Below are positions 43,242 through 52,260 of a stretch of 64,000 nucleotides of DNA, piece after piece (position 1 is the first letter of the stretch; each line of letters starts with the position of its first letter). The translations under genes were made by a program, and so were the position numbers. The stretch covers positions 62,001 through 126,000 of the forward strand of contig NZ_ANIJ01000006.1 in NCBI RefSeq assembly GCF_000347035.1, read 5' to 3'. The notes below the pieces were generated by a model. That model was not told where the DNA came from. It made no database searches and worked only from the letters and a program-made list of their open reading frames with translations. The DNA is from Leptospira sp. B5-022. Its GTDB lineage: Bacteria; Spirochaetota; Leptospiria; Leptospirales; Leptospiraceae.

Positions 43242-46200
43242 ATGAATACAAGTATGCAAAACCTGGAGACCTTTCAAACAACTTGCCCTTACTGTGGGGT
43301 AGGTTGCGGCCTGAAGGTGGAAAAAAGCGGACCCCAGGATATTTCTGTGAGTGGGGATCCCGATCATCCTACAAACAGAGGTGTCCTTTGCTCAAAGGGG
43401 ATGAATTTGCACTATTCCGTCATGGACAGGTCAGATCGAATTCTGTACCCGATGATGAGGGAGGATCGTTTTTCTCCTCTAAAAAGAACCGGTTGGGATA
43501 AGGCATTGGATCTCGCTGCGGAAAAATTTAAGAGTTATATCCGGGATTTCGGCCCGGATTCGGTGGGGTTTTACGTTTCGGGACAACTTCTGACAGAAGA
43601 ATACTATATTATAAATAAGTTAACTAAGGGATTTTTAGGGACAAACAATATAGACACAAATTCCAGACTTTGTATGAGTTCTGCCGTCACTGGATATAAG
43701 ATGGCATTCGGAGAAGATGCCGTTCCGGTCGGATACGAAGATCTGGACCTTGCGGATTGTTTTTTAGTAGCTGGGGCAAACCCTGCCTGGTGCCATCCGA
43801 TCGTGTTCAGAAGAATAGAAGCTAGAAAAAGAGAAAATCCGAATATTAAACTCATAGTAGTGGATCCTCGTAGGACGGAGTCCTGCGAACATGCGGACAT
43901 TCATCTGCAGATAAATCCCGGAACTGATATTTATTTATTTCATGCAATTGCAAGAATTCTAATAGAGAAAAATTGGATAGATACTGAATTCATAAGGACG
44001 CATACCGAAGGATTCGAGGAACTAAAAACGAAAGTTTTCGAAATTTCGGTTCAAAAAGCCGCTGAGACCTGCGGGATCTCTTTCGAACTAATTTATAAAA
44101 CCGCGGAATACATTTCTAAGGCGAATGGATTTATTAGCTTATGGGCTATGGGGTTGAACCAAAGTGTTGTCGGAGTGAACAAAAATTTGGCCCTGATCAA
44201 TCTTTCTCTTCTCACTGGGCATATTGGAAAACCAGGATCCGGTCCATTCTCCTTAACCGGTCAATCTAATGCCATGGGTGGAAGGGAAGTTGGAGGACTT
44301 TGTAATCTTCTTCCTGCGCATAGAGACCTGGAGAATCCGGAACATAGAAAGGAAGTCGCAAAATTTTGGGGAGTGGCTTCTATCTCAGATTCTCCCGGTT
44401 ACAGTGCGACTGAAATTTTTGAAAAGCTTGCCTCCGGAAAAATGAAAGCTATATGGATCATTTGTACGAATCCTGCCGTCAGTCTTCCGGATGTAAGAGC
44501 CGCCGAATCCGGTCTTCGTTCGGCTGAGTTTGTAGTTGTCCAGGATATTTCCTCCGAATCTAGCGTGATCCCTTTCGCGGACCTTGTACTGCCTGCTGCC
44601 GGTTGGGCGGAGAAGACGGGTACAATGACAAGTTCCGATCGTAGTATTTCTGTTCTCCCGAAAATTTTAGAACCTCCAGGGGAAGCAAAAGCTGATTCTT
44701 GGATCATACAAGATTTCGCTAAAAAAATGGGATTCGGTCCTTCGTTCGATTATTCCGATGAAGAAGAAATTTTTTTGGAACATTGTAGATTAACGGAAGG
44801 GACTAAGATCGATATATTAGGTTTAGATTATCAAGAAATCCGTAAACACAGAGCGATTAGATGGCCTTATCCCCGGAAGGGGCATTCGGATAACGTGCGA
44901 TTATTTAGCGACGGAAAATTTTACAGAAAGAATGAGAAAGCAAAGATCCACTCCGTAAGATCCGAAGACGACTCCGAAAAAACGGACGATGATTTTCCTT
45001 TGGTGCTTACCACCGGAAGGATCAGGGATCAATGGCATACAATGACCAGGACAGGTAAGGTCAAAAAATTGAAAGAACATAGGCCTGAACCTTTTTTGGA
45101 GATCCATCCGGACGACGCTTATAAATACGATATCAAAGACGGTATGCTGGTGACCATTTCGAGCAAGAGAGGATCCGTTCGTGCAAAAGCCCTCCTAACA
45201 GATTCCATAAAACGTGGTGTCGTATTTTTGCCGATGCATTGGGGAAGAAAGAATGGAACTGATATGTTCAGGTCCAATAATCTTACTAGTTCCGTTTCTG
45301 ATCCATTGTCCAAACAACCAGGTTTTAAAATTTCTGCAGTCCGGATCGCTCCTTATAAAAAACCTAAGGAGAAAATTTTAATCGTCGGTGGCGGAACTGC
45401 CGCATACGCATTCTTAAAACAATACAGGGACCTTGCACCGGGTGATGATATCACAGTGATGTGTAGGGAAGAAAATCCGTTTTATAATAGGGTACTTCTT
45501 CCGGATTATATCGGAGGGGAAAAGGAATTCGACGATCTTATGCCGACTGATCCCGAGGAGGTAAAGTCCTGGAATTTGGACCTTTTTCCAAATAAATCCG
45601 TTCAGATGATCTATACAGAAGGGAAGAAGGTCCGTGATACGGAAGGAACATTATATTCCTATAATAAACTTGTGCTTGCGATGGGAAGTTCTCCGGTCTG
45701 GCCTGCAAAGGTCCGCCCCGAAATGCAAGGGGTGTTTAGTTTAAGAAGTAAATCGGATGCGGATCGGATCAAAGGTTTTTTTGTCCCGAAGTCCCATGCG
45801 CTTATAGTGGGTGGCGGACTTCTCGGATTGGAACTTGCAGCGGCATTAAAAGGTGTCGGCGTAAAAGTGACTGTTCTTGTTCGATCGGATCGTTTGATGT
45901 CCCAAAAATTGGATGTTGTGGGCTCGGATATCTTAAAAGAAGAGATACTTGCAAGAGGGATCGAGTTAATATTCGAATGTGAAATTTCTAAGATAGAAGG
46001 AACGGAAAGAGTTTCGAAAGTTCAACTCTCGAACGGGAATTTTGTCGAGCCCGATGGGATTATTTTTGCGATCGGGACGAAACCGAATTTCGAGATTGCG
46101 GTCAAGGGTGGATTGGATTGTAATAACGGAGTGGTGGTGGATTCTTTTTTAAGATCTAGCGATCCGGACGTGTATTGTATCGGGGAGATTGCAGAACATA

Positions 46201-46769
46201 AAACCGGAAGTTACGGGAATATTTCGGCCGTGGATGACCAAGCAAAGATCGCGGCTCAACATCTATTCGGTTACGCATTCAACGAATATACCGGTTCGTT
46301 ACATGCTCATATTCTAAAGATCCCGGGATTGGAATTGGCTACGATCCGGCTTCCGGATATTCCTATGGAAATCCCTAGGGATAAACGGGAAGAATTCGAA
46401 GAGATCATATTCTTAGATCGTAAAAAACGTTTTTATAAAAAATGTATCATCCGGAACGACCGGTTGGTTGCCGCTATTTTGATCGGTGATAAGTCTTCCT
46501 TTAGCAGAATGAAAGATTGGGTTTCTTCCGGTATTGAATTGGGGGATCGTAGGAAACATCTTCTGTATGACGACGAAATGATGAAACCTCTTCAGGGAAA
46601 GGTTGTCTGTTCCTGCAACGGAGTAGGAGAAGGAAATATCAGAGAAGCCATCCAGGATGGAGAAAGAACCCTGGAGGCAATCGGTAGACGGACAGGTGCA
46701 GGAACAGGATGTGGAAGCTGCCGTTTGGAAGTGACTACCATCCTAAAAAGTATGTCCAAGGAAGCCTAA
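43242..46769 (+). CDS. nasA: One-polypeptide assimilatory nitrate reductase (NasA-NasB-like fusion)
   Basis: An 1175-residue enzyme. Residues 1-690 are an assimilatory nitrate reductase: [4Fe-4S] ligands C15, C18, C22, C50, molybdenum ligand C144 in NSRLCMSSAVTGY, and the C-terminal molybdopterin dinucleotide domain (LTTGRIRDQWHTMTRTG). Residues about 707-1090 are a NirB/NasB-like FAD/NAD(P) reductase (LIVGGGTAAYAFL, LIVGGGLLGLELAAAL). Residues about 1118-1165 are a BFD-like [2Fe-2S] domain with C1123, C1125, C1157 and C1160. No Tat signal is present, so it acts in the cytosol. Electrons would pass NAD(P)H to FAD to [2Fe-2S] to [4Fe-4S] to Mo. No nitrite reductase or nitrate transporter is nearby. 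The start lacks a strong Shine-Dalgarno. Confidence 0.93.
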   Translation: MNTSMQNLETFQTTCPYCGVGCGLKVEKSGPQDISVSGDPDHPTNRGVLCSKGMNLHYSVMDRSDRILYPMMREDRFSPLKRTGWDKALDLAAEKFKSYIRDFGPDSVGFYVSGQLLTEEYYIINKLTKGFLGTNNIDTNSRLCMSSAVTGYKMAFGEDAVPVGYEDLDLADCFLVAGANPAWCHPIVFRRIEARKRENPNIKLIVVDPRRTESCEHADIHLQINPGTDIYLFHAIARILIEKNWIDTEFIRTHTEGFEELKTKVFEISVQKAAETCGISFELIYKTAEYISKANGFISLWAMGLNQSVVGVNKNLALINLSLLTGHIGKPGSGPFSLTGQSNAMGGREVGGLCNLLPAHRDLENPEHRKEVAKFWGVASISDSPGYSATEIFEKLASGKMKAIWIICTNPAVSLPDVRAAESGLRSAEFVVVQDISSESSVIPFADLVLPAAGWAEKTGTMTSSDRSISVLPKILEPPGEAKADSWIIQDFAKKMGFGPSFDYSDEEEIFLEHCRLTEGTKIDILGLDYQEIRKHRAIRWPYPRKGHSDNVRLFSDGKFYRKNEKAKIHSVRSEDDSEKTDDDFPLVLTTGRIRDQWHTMTRTGKVKKLKEHRPEPFLEIHPDDAYKYDIKDGMLVTISSKRGSVRAKALLTDSIKRGVVFLPMHWGRKNGTDMFRSNNLTSSVSDPLSKQPGFKISAVRIAPYKKPKEKILIVGGGTAAYAFLKQYRDLAPGDDITVMCREENPFYNRVLLPDYIGGEKEFDDLMPTDPEEVKSWNLDLFPNKSVQMIYTEGKKVRDTEGTLYSYNKLVLAMGSSPVWPAKVRPEMQGVFSLRSKSDADRIKGFFVPKSHALIVGGGLLGLELAAALKGVGVKVTVLVRSDRLMSQKLDVVGSDILKEEILARGIELIFECEISKIEGTERVSKVQLSNGNFVEPDGIIFAIGTKPNFEIAVKGGLDCNNGVVVDSFLRSSDPDVYCIGEIAEHKTGSYGNISAVDDQAKIAAQHLFGYAFNEYTGSLHAHILKIPGLELATIRLPDIPMEIPRDKREEFEEIIFLDRKKRFYKKCIIRNDRLVAAILIGDKSSFSRMKDWVSSGIELGDRRKHLLYDDEMMKPLQGKVVCSCNGVGEGNIREAIQDGERTLEAIGRRTGAGTGCGSCRLEVTTILKSMSKEA

Positions 46770-46776
46770 AGAGGTT

Positions 46777-49251
46777 CTAATCCGATTTAGACTTCGATGC
46801 GGCTAATAGGGCTTCCGCTCGGACCTTATTTCCATTTTTATAATGTAGTTTACTTAGATGTTCTAGGTTTTTGGAATGACCGGGATCTCTCATGAGAAGA
46901 ACTTCTCCGAAATCGATCGCTTTGTCGTAATTTCCAAGTCTTGCGAGTGCGTATGAAACCCAGAGATAAACCGGGCTGTCATCCGGATATTTTTCCAAAT
47001 ATTTTTGGCCTTCCGACCCGACAAAGATATAATCTTTCTCTTCGATCGCACTTCTTAACGCCTTTCTACGATTTGCTTTTTCGGAAATTGTATCGGTGAG
47101 TTGTTGGTTCTGGAAAGGATCGTCCAGAATATCCGCGACCGAGGTCATTTCTTCCTTATAGGAAATCCTTACAAGACTCAAATCGTCTATGATATCCCCT
47201 CTGGAGCGGATGAGAGCTTCTATTTGTAGTAGTTCCGCTTTTGCCTCTTCTACGTCCTTTAAGAATGCTCTTTCGTCTTCGTTGATGATCTGGTTCCCAT
47301 CTTCGTTGATCCCGAGTTGTACGTCGTCTCTTCCGTCGGATCCGATCAGGATCACATCGTTCGGTTTGAGTTGAAGTGTTTGGACTACGAATACTTCGTC
47401 CGGATCCTCTACTCCTACCTTTCTGAGCATTCCGTTTTCGGAAAGGAAGTCCGCTCTTCCGTCCCTGTACATCACTACTTGTGGATGCTCTGCGTTTACA
47501 AAATACATCAGTCCCGATTCTTCATCCACAATGCCTACTACCATGGAGATCAACATTCTTCCGTCAAAGGAAACGAATACGCTCTTTAATTCATGATAAC
47601 ATCTTCTGAGCCAATGTTCAGGGAAGATCTCCTGCATCTCTAATGTGTTTTGGGTTCTTGTGACTATTGTTTTAAATACGGTCCCCATGATGAGAGCGCC
47701 TCCCGCTCCCTGCATGGATTTTCCCATTGCATCCCCATTAAAGAAAACTAATACAGGTCTTCCTTTCAATTTTAAGGAATAAACCGCACATAAGTCTCCA
47801 CCCAATTCCCCTTGCCAATTCCTGAATTGGAACCTTTTCTTTTGGCGGCAAAGTATTTCCGCTCGTACTATATCGCTATGTCCATAGTTTCCGGCCAAAG
47901 GTTGCATTAACTGGGAGGTTAGGAAATAATCCCCGTCTTGTTGATGTTTGAGTTCCTTGATCTCGGTTAGGCTTTTTTGCAGATCGTTGGTTCGTTGGCG
48001 GACCTTTTCCTCCAGGCTTGCGTTTAATTCTTCCACTTCATTATGGACCCGAACGAAACGGTTTGCCAATATGAATGCTATCCCTAATATGAATGCCAAA
48101 AAAGTGAAAGGCATGATCAATGCGGAATTGATGAGCCTGTTTGTGACCGCATAGTCGTGCACGCCTCCTAAAACGATCAATGCAACTCCACCTAAAAGTA
48201 GTCTTGCATCGGAATTACCCTTCCAAGCGGATCTTCCTGTGATGAAAGAAATATATGGAAAAACAATTACTACTGTGAGGCCTGCGACGATTGTAAGTAA
48301 TAAATCTCGAATATACTGATTTACGAATATATCTAAAAAGGCTACAAGTCCGTAAAGTGTAGCGGAATAGACGGCGAACTTCGGATGTTTTCCCTGGAAG
48401 AACCTAGCAATGAATAAAAGAAGGCTTCCGATAAACATCATCAGCGAAAATTGGTCCACCTTGGATTGTAATTGTCTATGAGAGCCGAAAAGTATCTCCG
48501 CAGTGGAATTATTCGTAAGGTGAAATATGGAAAAGAAGATCGCAAACAATCCGAAATATAAATTGAATATATCGTTTGGTCTTCTGACAGCCAGAAGAAG
48601 ATGGTAAAGTCCTACGCTGATATAAACCGCAGCAAGTAGAAATGCAACGCTTAGTTCTAATCCGAATTTTTTAAAAATGGATTCCGAAATTCCCAGGGCA
48701 ACTTTAGGTCCGCTCCAATGGAAGGGTTTTCCGGGAATTGTGCAGATCTTTGCGTAGATAAAATTTTCTCCACCTGGACGAAATGCTGCCGCAGGAAGTA
48801 CGGAAATGATCCTTCCGTCTTGTCCGGAAAGATAGGGATCTCTTCTTCCTGTTTTTCCGATCAGTCCAAGTTTAGAAGTTTCGTTCAGATAAAATTCAGC
48901 GAAGTCAGAACTATGACCGGAATCGATTGCAACCGAAGTCTGCTGATTCATCCAGGCGCGGGCCTTCTCCGGTAGCGCATGACGGATGGAAATACATCCG
49001 TCAAAATTCTGATAAACATCGTCGGAACTAAAATCGAATGGAACCGTTATTTTCGTTCCTTTTTTGAAATCCGGATTCGTGTTATTGTCGGAGATAAATT
49101 CCCACTCTCCATCTAAGGAGAGGATTGAGTCTTCCGCGATCCAGGAGGCTCTCTCACAATTGCCAAGGGAAAAAACTAGGCAGAATATAAGAAGTTTTTG
49201 TGAGACAAATCTGTGTAAATTAGATGGAATGATAAATTTCAGTTTGGTCAT
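46777..49251 (-). CDS. 7TM receptor with SpoIIE-type phosphatase and TPR domains
   Basis: An 824-residue protein. An N-terminal lipobox-like LVFSLGNC (about 24-31) precedes an extracytoplasmic sensor domain resembling 7TMR-DISM extracellular modules (to about 215). Seven hydrophobic segments follow (about 220-400), then a coiled coil (VHNEVEELNASLEEKVRQRTNDL), a PP2C/SpoIIE serine phosphatase domain (about 460-690; GGDLCAVYSL, FNGDAMGKSMQGAGGAL, GSDGRDDV) and a TPR-like tail (about 735-824). Such proteins control partner-switching sigma regulators by dephosphorylating anti-anti-sigma factors. The ATG is preferred over a TTG 15 bases upstream. Its gene is tail-to-tail with the nitrate reductase, stops eight bases apart. 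Confidence 0.85.
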   Translation of the reverse strand: MTKLKFIIPSNLHRFVSQKLLIFCLVFSLGNCERASWIAEDSILSLDGEWEFISDNNTNPDFKKGTKITVPFDFSSDDVYQNFDGCISIRHALPEKARAWMNQQTSVAIDSGHSSDFAEFYLNETSKLGLIGKTGRRDPYLSGQDGRIISVLPAAAFRPGGENFIYAKICTIPGKPFHWSGPKVALGISESIFKKFGLELSVAFLLAAVYISVGLYHLLLAVRRPNDIFNLYFGLFAIFFSIFHLTNNSTAEILFGSHRQLQSKVDQFSLMMFIGSLLLFIARFFQGKHPKFAVYSATLYGLVAFLDIFVNQYIRDLLLTIVAGLTVVIVFPYISFITGRSAWKGNSDARLLLGGVALIVLGGVHDYAVTNRLINSALIMPFTFLAFILGIAFILANRFVRVHNEVEELNASLEEKVRQRTNDLQKSLTEIKELKHQQDGDYFLTSQLMQPLAGNYGHSDIVRAEILCRQKKRFQFRNWQGELGGDLCAVYSLKLKGRPVLVFFNGDAMGKSMQGAGGALIMGTVFKTIVTRTQNTLEMQEIFPEHWLRRCYHELKSVFVSFDGRMLISMVVGIVDEESGLMYFVNAEHPQVVMYRDGRADFLSENGMLRKVGVEDPDEVFVVQTLQLKPNDVILIGSDGRDDVQLGINEDGNQIINEDERAFLKDVEEAKAELLQIEALIRSRGDIIDDLSLVRISYKEEMTSVADILDDPFQNQQLTDTISEKANRRKALRSAIEEKDYIFVGSEGQKYLEKYPDDSPVYLWVSYALARLGNYDKAIDFGEVLLMRDPGHSKNLEHLSKLHYKNGNKVRAEALLAASKSKSD

Positions 49252-49385
49252 TAGGAGTTCTAACAAAAAGTCAGCTGCAGGGTATAATACCCCAATTTAT
49301 TGGCAAGAGCTAAATCCTAAGACGTAGTATGATTGTAATTTTCGACCCGCGAATGTCGGAAAATTATTGAAAACCGAAAATATCT

Positions 49386-49922
49386 CTAACGTGCAAATTT
49401 TTCTGTAAGTAATGCGACTCTTTTATGTAGTACTTTTGTTTTGGGTAGGTCTGCGGAAAGTCCTTCCAAAGCCAGAAAAAACACTTTTGCGCTTTCTTTG
49501 TCCCCCAATATTCGCTCGGCGAATTTGATAATTTGTCTTTCGTATTTTTGCGTGCTTTTAGGAGATAATTTAGAACAGGTTTCATAAAACTCTGAGGTTT
49601 TAGGTTTTCCTTCTATTTTGGCCCAGGGCTCGATCAATATCAGCTCGCAGATTCGCAGAAGTTTTTGTTTGGCGGAAGTATTTTGGTCCAAAACTTTCTC
49701 CGCTTCTTCGTAACTCCCTTCCAAGGTGTAATCAAAGATCCCTTCAAATAGATCCTCTTTGTTCTTAAATTTTAAATATAGGAGAGGGCGGGATAATTTC
49801 GCCTGTTTCGCTATATCGTCCATGGAAGTTTTGGAATATCCGAATTGAAGAAAACAATATAGCGCAGCGTCTAAAATTTCCCTTTTTCTTGCCTCATCCC
49901 CTAGGCTTACCTTTCCGGTCAT
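49386..49922 (-). CDS. TetR-family regulator
   Basis: A 178-residue TetR/AcrR repressor with the N-terminal helix-turn-helix (AALYCFLQFGYSKTSMDDIAKQAKLSRPLLYLKFKNKE, split over about residues 14-51) and a helical ligand-binding C-terminus without recognised features. The ATG is preferred; a TTG 15 bases upstream lies inside an inverted repeat. It is divergent from a metallo-beta-lactamase-fold gene, and two 26-bp inverted repeats in the gap are likely operators. The ligand is unknown. Confidence 0.87.
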   Translation of the reverse strand: MTGKVSLGDEARKREILDAALYCFLQFGYSKTSMDDIAKQAKLSRPLLYLKFKNKEDLFEGIFDYTLEGSYEEAEKVLDQNTSAKQKLLRICELILIEPWAKIEGKPKTSEFYETCSKLSPKSTQKYERQIIKFAERILGDKESAKVFFLALEGLSADLPKTKVLHKRVALLTEKFAR

Positions 49923-49930
49923 AAGATTAT

Positions 49931-49956
49931 TTGACAAATTAATAAAAAAATGTCAA
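49931..49956. promoter_or_regulatory. Operator-like inverted repeat 1 (TTGACA-N14-TGTCAA)
   Basis: TTGACA and TGTCAA are separated by exactly 14 A/T-rich bases, nine bases from the TetR ATG. The same arms and spacing recur 54 bp away, so a repeated regulator site is likely. Each arm also resembles a -35 box. Confidence 0.55.
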
Positions 49957-49984
49957 CTTTATTAAACTTTGCAGGTCTGAGATG

Positions 49985-50010
49985 TTGACAACTTAGATAA
50001 AAATTGTCAA
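49985..50010. promoter_or_regulatory. Operator-like inverted repeat 2 (TTGACA-N14-TGTCAA)
   Basis: A second copy with arms TTGACAA/TTGTCAA and the same 14-base gap between the six-base cores, 63 bp before the metallo-beta-lactamase-fold gene. The shared arrangement suggests that TetR binds both sites and controls both divergent genes. Confidence 0.6.
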
Positions 50011-50073
50011 AATGTAAGGATGATATCTACCGGTTGTTCCGGTGGGTCGTTTCTAAATTAGGAAATAAAACGA

Positions 50074-51252
50074 ATGAAAAACATAAATCGATCCGGAAAA
50101 TGGTTGGTTCCGATATTGATCTCTATCTTGGCCGGTTCCTTTTTTTATACCTGCCAAGCGCTGGGTAAACAAGCGGAAGGAGAAAGGTTTATTCGAATGC
50201 AAGGATCTCCCCAATGGAAAGAAGGGCAATTCGTAAATCCTCAACCTCTGATCAACGATTTCTGGAGAGCTATAGGCAGTATGTTCCACCCAAGCGCCGA
50301 TGTAACTCCCAAAGATCCTGTGCCTGTAGTTTTTGTGGAAAAATCGAGATTTTCAAAATTTCCAGAGTCCGGTTTAAGGGTTACCTGGTTTGGACATTCC
50401 TCTTCTTTGGTAGAATTGGATGGAGTTAGGATCTTAACCGATCCTGTTTGGTCGGACAGAACTTCTCCTTCTTCTTGGATCGGACCAAAAAGATGGTATC
50501 CTCCTTTAATCTCTTTGGAAGATCTCCCGGAAATAGATTTGGTATTAATTTCACACGATCATTACGATCATATGGATTTCGGGACGATTTCCAAATTGAA
50601 AGATCGAAACACGTTATTTGTCGTTCCCTTAGGTTTAGGAGCCAATCTTTCTCACTGGGGTGTTCCTGAGGAAAAGATTGTGGAATTGGACTGGTGGGAA
50701 AGTAAAAAGATCAAGGACCTGGAAATAGTAAGCACTCCGGCTAGGCATGCTTCCGGTAGATATCTTTTGGACAACGACGAAAAACTTTGGTCCAGTTACG
50801 CTTTGCTCGGGCCTAAACATCGGGTTTATTTTTCGGGAGATACGGGTTTGTTTCCAAAAATGAAAGAGATCGGTGCAAAATACGGTCCTTTCGATCTGAC
50901 TATGATAGAGACGGGGCAATACAACCAGGCATGGCCAGATTGGCATATCGGTCCTGAACAAGCGGTGATCGCTCATGCCCAGCTTAGAGGAAAGGTATTA
51001 CTCCCGATCCATTGGGGACTGTTTGCTCTTGCATCACACGGTTGGACGGAGCCTGTGGAAAGAGTTTTAGAAAAATCTAAAGAACTTGGGGTTACTGTGA
51101 TCACTCCTAAACCAGGAGAAAGTTTGGAACCTGATTTACAAAAAGATTATATTGCTTGGTGGCCTAAACTGCCGTTTAATTCCTCCAAAGAAGATCCGAT
51201 CGTATCTAGCCAGTTGGAAGAAGATACTGCGAGTAGCGGGGTGATTAAATGA
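50074..51252 (+). CDS. Metallo-beta-lactamase-fold hydrolase, NAPE-PLD-like lipoprotein
   Basis: A 392-residue protein with an N-terminal hydrophobic segment and lipobox-like FFYTC27, so probably membrane-anchored. The zinc motif HDHYDHMD (about 165-172) and further ligands in ARHASGR, FSGDTG and PIHWG are present. WFGHSSSLVELDGVRILTDPVWSDR is typical of the UlaG/NAPE-PLD-like branch, which acts on N-acyl-phosphatidylethanolamine-type lipids or phosphodiesters. AGGA precedes the ATG. It is divergent from a TetR gene and overlaps an epimerase remnant by 4 bp. The substrate is not certain. Confidence 0.85.
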   Translation: MKNINRSGKWLVPILISILAGSFFYTCQALGKQAEGERFIRMQGSPQWKEGQFVNPQPLINDFWRAIGSMFHPSADVTPKDPVPVVFVEKSRFSKFPESGLRVTWFGHSSSLVELDGVRILTDPVWSDRTSPSSWIGPKRWYPPLISLEDLPEIDLVLISHDHYDHMDFGTISKLKDRNTLFVVPLGLGANLSHWGVPEEKIVELDWWESKKIKDLEIVSTPARHASGRYLLDNDEKLWSSYALLGPKHRVYFSGDTGLFPKMKEIGAKYGPFDLTMIETGQYNQAWPDWHIGPEQAVIAHAQLRGKVLLPIHWGLFALASHGWTEPVERVLEKSKELGVTVITPKPGESLEPDLQKDYIAWWPKLPFNSSKEDPIVSSQLEEDTASSGVIK

Positions 51253-51528
51253 AATTAAGAGTAATAATTACCGGCTCCACCGGAATGGTGGGCGAAGGTG
51301 TATAATTTCCGTCCCGGTTATATACATCCAACTCCCGGAGCAAAAAATACTTTGTCTGCCTATAAATATTTCGGCTGGACTTTTTCTCTGTTAAGGATCA
51401 TTTTTCCGAAGCGTGTTTCTACCTTGAAACAACTTGGGATCGCTATGATCCATGCGAATGCGAAAGATTATGGTAAGAATACTTTAGAAGTGGCGGATAT
51501 ATTAGAATTAGCTAATTTCTATAAGTAG
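51249..51528 (+). pseudogene. NAD-dependent epimerase remnant with internal deletion
   Basis: The ATG overlaps the upstream stop. It reads MKLRVIITGSTGMVGEGV, the complete Rossmann start of an atypical NAD-dependent epimerase, then hits TAA. In the next frame the sequence goes on with YNFRPGYIHPTPGAKNT and ends with KNTLEVADILELANFYK, which is the C-terminus of the same family (usually about 220 residues). About 130 residues in between are missing and the junction is frameshifted. It is therefore a decayed gene, formerly the second gene of the TetR-controlled operon. Confidence 0.8.
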
Positions 51529-51564
51529 GTATCGGTTTTTATTGACAATTTTTCAAAAGACGGA

Positions 51565-51592
51565 CCGGGAGCAATCCAGGAATTACTCCCGG
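51565..51592. terminator. Terminator hairpin between convergent genes
   Basis: CCGGGAG and CTCCCGG pair perfectly around a partly paired AAT/ATT inner loop. On the minus strand TCTTTTGAAAAATT follows, giving a T-rich tail for the HdeD-like gene; on the plus strand it lies 37 bases after the epimerase remnant. Confidence 0.6.
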
Positions 51593-51618
51593 GGTTCTGA
51601 ACGAAAAATACGATAAAA

Positions 51619-52176
51619 TTATTTTCTAGATCTTTCTATCTTGAACTCTTTCCAACCTAAGTATAAATTTCCCATCCCAGAGATGAAAAACCCGATTCCG
51701 GTCCAAAAAATAATCGTAAATATCCCGATCAAAGGAAAGAATAATACGAATATTGCGAAAAGTAGAGTGGAAATCCCTAGAATAAGGACATATCCCCAAT
51801 GAGAGTTCCTTAGTCTTCGAATTTCTATAGAAAAAGATATTAGGGAAATTGAACGAAAAATCAGCAAAAATCCGAATACAAAGGGAAGTGTGACAGCAGT
51901 GATCTCCGGATGAATGAATAATAAGGAGCCGATCAGAACGTCTAAGATACCGACCACTAAATTCCAAATGAATATTTCAGTATATTTTCTATTGTATAAG
52001 GAAAATAGGATATGGCTAACTCCGGTTGCGGCCAGAATGATTGAGAATGCAAGTGCCAATACTAAAAAACTTTGTCCGGGAAATAGAATCGTCACCGTTC
52101 CCGTTAGAAGCCAAAGGGCACCGACTAATATTTGAAGCCACCAATGTTTTGATTCTTGAGTTATTAAAGTTGTCAT
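51619..52176 (-). CDS. hdeD: HdeD-family membrane protein
   Basis: A 185-residue protein with about six transmembrane helices in three pairs, of the HdeD/DUF308 family (VGALWLLTGTVTILFPGQSFLVLALAF, VVGILDVLIGSLLFIHPEITA, both cited in part). HdeD protects Escherichia coli at high density against acid; the mechanism is unclear. It lies downstream of an hsp20 gene but a terminator separates the two. A stress role is inferred from family and neighbours. Confidence 0.85.
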   Translation of the reverse strand: MTTLITQESKHWWLQILVGALWLLTGTVTILFPGQSFLVLALAFSIILAATGVSHILFSLYNRKYTEIFIWNLVVGILDVLIGSLLFIHPEITAVTLPFVFGFLLIFRSISLISFSIEIRRLRNSHWGYVLILGISTLLFAIFVLFFPLIGIFTIIFWTGIGFFISGMGNLYLGWKEFKIERSRK

Positions 52177-52199
52177 AAGGTTTTATTTTTATTTACTCC

Positions 52200-52233
52200 G
52201 AAAAAAATCGGCGAATTTGAAACGAACTCGCCG
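52200..52233 (-). terminator. Rho-independent terminator of hsp20
   Basis: On the minus strand CGGCGAGTT pairs with AATTCGCCG (including one G-T pair) and is followed at once by ATTTTTTT. It begins 27 bases after the hsp20 stop, a classical intrinsic terminator. Confidence 0.75.
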
Positions 52234-52260
52234 AGTATTCAGCTTTTGTAATCGATGGTA

